From Algivirga pacifica (lineage in GTDB: Bacteria > Bacteroidota > Bacteroidia > Cytophagales > Flammeovirgaceae): DNA of 64,000 nt. The stretch is from NCBI RefSeq assembly GCF_039543525.1, contig NZ_BAABJX010000001.1, forward strand, positions 1 through 64,000. Direction: 5' to 3'. The notes below the pieces were generated by a model. The model was not told the DNA's origin. It saw only the letters and a list, made by a program, of their open reading frames with translations, and searched no databases. The translations under genes were made by a program, and so were the position numbers. Below, piece by piece: positions 62,083-64,000 of this stretch. Every line of letters starts with the position of its first letter. Positions within the stretch are counted from its first letter, which is position 1.

Positions 62083-63348
62083 TCACCCCAACTTCTGGGC
62101 TGTATTAAGCACAGCATGCAATAGAACATCAGTTCCGTCAATCACATCCTGTTTCTTGGCACTCTCCAGTTCGTTATGACTTAGCCCATCTTTACAAGGA
62201 ATAAAAATCATACTGGTAGGTACTACCCTGGAAATATATACGGAATCATGTCCGGCACCACTCACCATTTCCATCGCAGAAACGCCTAAGTGCTTCGTAG
62301 CTTCCCGTACTGCAGCTATACAGTTTTCATCAAAGGCTACCGGAGCGGAATACCAGATTTCATCTACTTCAGCCTCTAGCTCTGTACGTTGCACATGACC
62401 TTGGACGATGTCTCTAAACTTGTGATCCATTTCTGCAAGGGTATCGGTATCGGGATGTCTTAAATCTACTGCGATTGTGACATGGGCAGGCACTGTATTG
62501 CGTACTCCCGGAGTAGCTTTTAGCTCTCCAATAGTTACTCGGGCATGAGGGGCAAACTCATCAGCCAAAGCATATAATTCTTGTAATATATCAATAGCTC
62601 CCTTTACGGGATCTTTTCGCATTTCCATTGGGGAGGGACCTGCATGGGTTTCTTTTCCTTTTACAGTAAGGTCATACCAACGGATACCTTGTACCCCTGT
62701 CACAACTCCTACAGACTTTTCTTCAGCTTCGAGGATCGGTCCTTGCTCGATATGCACCTCAAAAGCCGCTGCATACGAACGTCCTCCTACAGGTTGTTCT
62801 CCTAAAAAATTGATGGACTCCAAGGCCTCTTTCAAAGTAATTCCTTCCTTATCCTGACGACTATATGCATACTCTAAGGTAAATGCTCCAGCATATACTC
62901 CAGAGCCAATCATAGCCGGAGCAAAGCGAGCGCCTTCCTCATTCGTCCAGGAAACTACCTCAATAGGTGCTTCAGTCTCTATATGGTAATCATTTAATGT
63001 TTGGATTACTTCTAGTCCTGCTAATACTCCGTATACTCCATCGTACTTTCCTCCAGTAGGCTGACTATCCAGATGGCTACCAATCAATATAGCAGGAAGG
63101 TCATTGTTCTTCCCCGGTCGGCGGGCAAAGATATTCCCCATCTGATCCACCTCAATAGAGCACCCTGCTTCCTTGCACCAATGTATAAACAGCTCTCTTC
63201 CTTGTCGATCTTCCTCGGTAAGCGTTACACGACACACCCCTCCTTTAGGGGTTCCACCTATTTGGGCTATCTCCATCAACTGTCTCCAGTGACGTTCACC
63301 ATTTACTCTAAGAGTTGATGGTACTGCAATGGTCGTTTTTGGTTCCAT
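62083..63348 (-). CDS. M20 amidohydrolase, N-carbamoyl amino acid / allantoate type
   Basis: 421 residues from ATG 63348; in-frame codons further upstream read into the 63435-63602 repeat. Metal-binding and catalytic segments: IGSHLDSQPTGGKYDGVYG, SWTNEEGARFAPAMIGSG (catalytic Glu), VHIEQGPILE (typical of carbamoylases and allantoate amidohydrolases), and the final PCKDGLSHNELE His. It removes a carbamoyl group from N-carbamoyl-beta-alanine, allantoate or a similar ureido compound. Next to amino-aldehyde genes, a beta-ureidopropionase-like role is attractive; that is inference. Confidence 0.88.
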   Translation of the reverse strand: MEPKTTIAVPSTLRVNGERHWRQLMEIAQIGGTPKGGVCRVTLTEEDRQGRELFIHWCKEAGCSIEVDQMGNIFARRPGKNNDLPAILIGSHLDSQPTGGKYDGVYGVLAGLEVIQTLNDYHIETEAPIEVVSWTNEEGARFAPAMIGSGVYAGAFTLEYAYSRQDKEGITLKEALESINFLGEQPVGGRSYAAAFEVHIEQGPILEAEEKSVGVVTGVQGIRWYDLTVKGKETHAGPSPMEMRKDPVKGAIDILQELYALADEFAPHARVTIGELKATPGVRNTVPAHVTIAVDLRHPDTDTLAEMDHKFRDIVQGHVQRTELEAEVDEIWYSAPVAFDENCIAAVREATKHLGVSAMEMVSGAGHDSVYISRVVPTSMIFIPCKDGLSHNELESAKKQDVIDGTDVLLHAVLNTAQKLG

Positions 63349-63434
63349 TTCCAAAAAGTTTTTAAGGTCAAAAATAGGATCAAGCTTTTGTTCAAGCTTA
63401 ATCTTTATAGTGAGACCAATGCAATACCAATGAG

Positions 63435-63602
63435 CATCTTCTGTTGAATCGTTGAATTTCACCTTCGATGAGTTGAATTGAGCTTCGCTCGTTGATTCGA
63501 GTTGAATTGTTTGTTGAAATATTTAATCGTATTCAATCAACAGTGCAACTCGATTCAACGATTCAACCAGCAGCGTAAGATGCCTCAACGATTCAACCGT
63601 TG
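63435..63602. repeat. Mini-hairpin cassette inverted repeat after the Lrp gene
   Basis: GTTGAATCGTTGAAT, CACCTTCGATG, TTGAATTGAGCTTCGCTCG, TTGATTCGAG on the left; CAACTCGATTCAACGATTC, CAGCGTAAGATGCC and TCAACGATTCAACC on the right, ending at the Lrp/AsnC gene stop. Confidence 0.88.
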
Positions 63603-64000
63603 TTAAGAATGTTGTACCTCTACCTCCTTGGTTTCAGCCTTCTCGGTAAATACTCTTCCTACATCATGTGACGCCCACTTCAGTACCTGAAAATATACTG
63701 TAGTATGGGTATCATGTACGCCGTCAATGGTATTGATGGACTCATGCATTAAAGTCATTAAATGTTTATTGTCCTTACACTGAAGGTTGATCTCCAAATC
63801 ATGATCTCCCGAAGTGTAGGCCAAGAATGATATCTCGTCAATATTTAATAGTGCCTCAGCAACTGCATCTAGCTTAGAAATCGGTTTTACATCTACCGTC
63901 ACTCGAGCATACGCATTAAAGCCAGCCTTCACGGGGTCTGTCCAACCGATAATATGTAGTACATTTTCCTGTACCAGCTTATTGTAACGGTTTCTTACCG
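63603..64000 (-). CDS. Lrp/AsnC-family regulator, N-terminus cut by window end
   Basis: The reading frame continues to the window end (RNRYNKLVQENVLHIIGWTD precedes VKAGFNAYAR), so the DNA-binding HTH is mostly outside. What remains is the end of the HTH and the RAM/ASNC effector domain (FNAYARVTVDVKPISKLDAV, FLAYTSGDHDLEINLQCKD, VHDTHTTVYFQVLKW). Such proteins sense amino acids. As the first gene of the same-strand catabolic cluster it is the likely regulator of the M20, aldehyde dehydrogenase and gabTD genes. Confidence 0.9.
   Translation of the reverse strand, partial: VRNRYNKLVQENVLHIIGWTDPVKAGFNAYARVTVDVKPISKLDAVAEALLNIDEISFLAYTSGDHDLEINLQCKDNKHLMTLMHESINTIDGVHDTHTTVYFQVLKWASHDVGRVFTEKAETKEVEVQHS

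Noticed and set aside
63349..63462. Extra N-terminal residues of the M20 amidohydrolase
   Set aside because: The extension reads back into the GTTGAATTT cassette repeat and is not part of the family fold.
1..64000. tRNA or rRNA genes
   Set aside because: No cloverleaf with T-loop GTTCRANYC and acceptor pairing, and no rRNA core sequences, could be recognised by eye; a tRNAscan run would settle it.

Overview
The window looks like a chromosomal segment of a Bacteroidota bacterium, probably of the Cytophagales type. The evidence is: two secreted proteins with type IX secretion (T9SS) C-terminal domains; promoters with the -7 box TAnnTTTG rather than an E. coli -10; a SusC-like plug/carboxypeptidase-regulatory TonB receptor; the Bacteroidota gene order sigma54 activator - LptE - TPR protein - SecG; and Bacteroidota families such as DUF4625, DUF4920 and the short RqcH. 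I see no rRNA, tRNA, CRISPR array or prophage. About 50 protein genes are supported. The G+C content is low, and many intergenic gaps are filled with structured repeats.

Layout. 1-4980: a metal (probably zinc) acquisition locus with a His-tailed AztD-like lipoprotein, a DUF4625 lipoprotein and a TonB-dependent receptor, with two near-identical palindromic operators. 5197-15427: RecN, a Nudix hydrolase, a DnaQ-like exonuclease, an M61 peptidase, a SPOR-like protein, a two-TM sensor that stops where a HAMP domain would begin, an EamA permease, a lipoprotein and a TrpF-like protein. 15758-24284: thioredoxin, HisE, a lone receiver, a Sel1 protein, then sigma54 activator-lptE-TPR-secG and a DUF4920 protein. 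24366-35798: a class V aminotransferase, AspT-type transporter, HemW, an orphan TakP-like Tat lipoprotein, TetR, enolase, RluD, a TPR protein and a TyrA-like protein. 36364-46333: an ATE-like transferase, a glucosaminidase, aspartate aminotransferase, heptose kinase, LepB, NYN/OST-HTH and RqcH. 46919-56461: two T9SS cargo paralogues, a PagL-like enzyme, Asd, an NhaC-family antiporter, a REP-associated transposase and an antitoxin-like protein. 57361-64000: a catabolic cluster (GabD, GabT, a second aldehyde dehydrogenase, an M20 amidohydrolase and an Lrp/AsnC regulator cut by the window end).

The most unusual feature is between the genes. Many 3' ends are followed, often within 0-15 nt of the stop codon, by one of three kinds of inverted-repeat element. 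(i) Period-7 arrays, whose word differs from site to site while the 7-bp period does not. (ii) Chains of 11-15 nt mini-hairpins (commonly N4-TTC-N4') strung on GTTGAAT/GTTGAG spacers, arranged as two complementary arms. (iii) REP-like hairpins (GGGCGMCC - 5-nt loop - GGKCGCCC), clustered around a RAYT transposase and scattered singly elsewhere. Some period-7 arrays even provide the stop codon of the gene they abut. Repeated placement at convergent gene ends suggests a role as 3'-end elements or barriers between transcription units; that is inference, while the structure itself is visible in the sequence.
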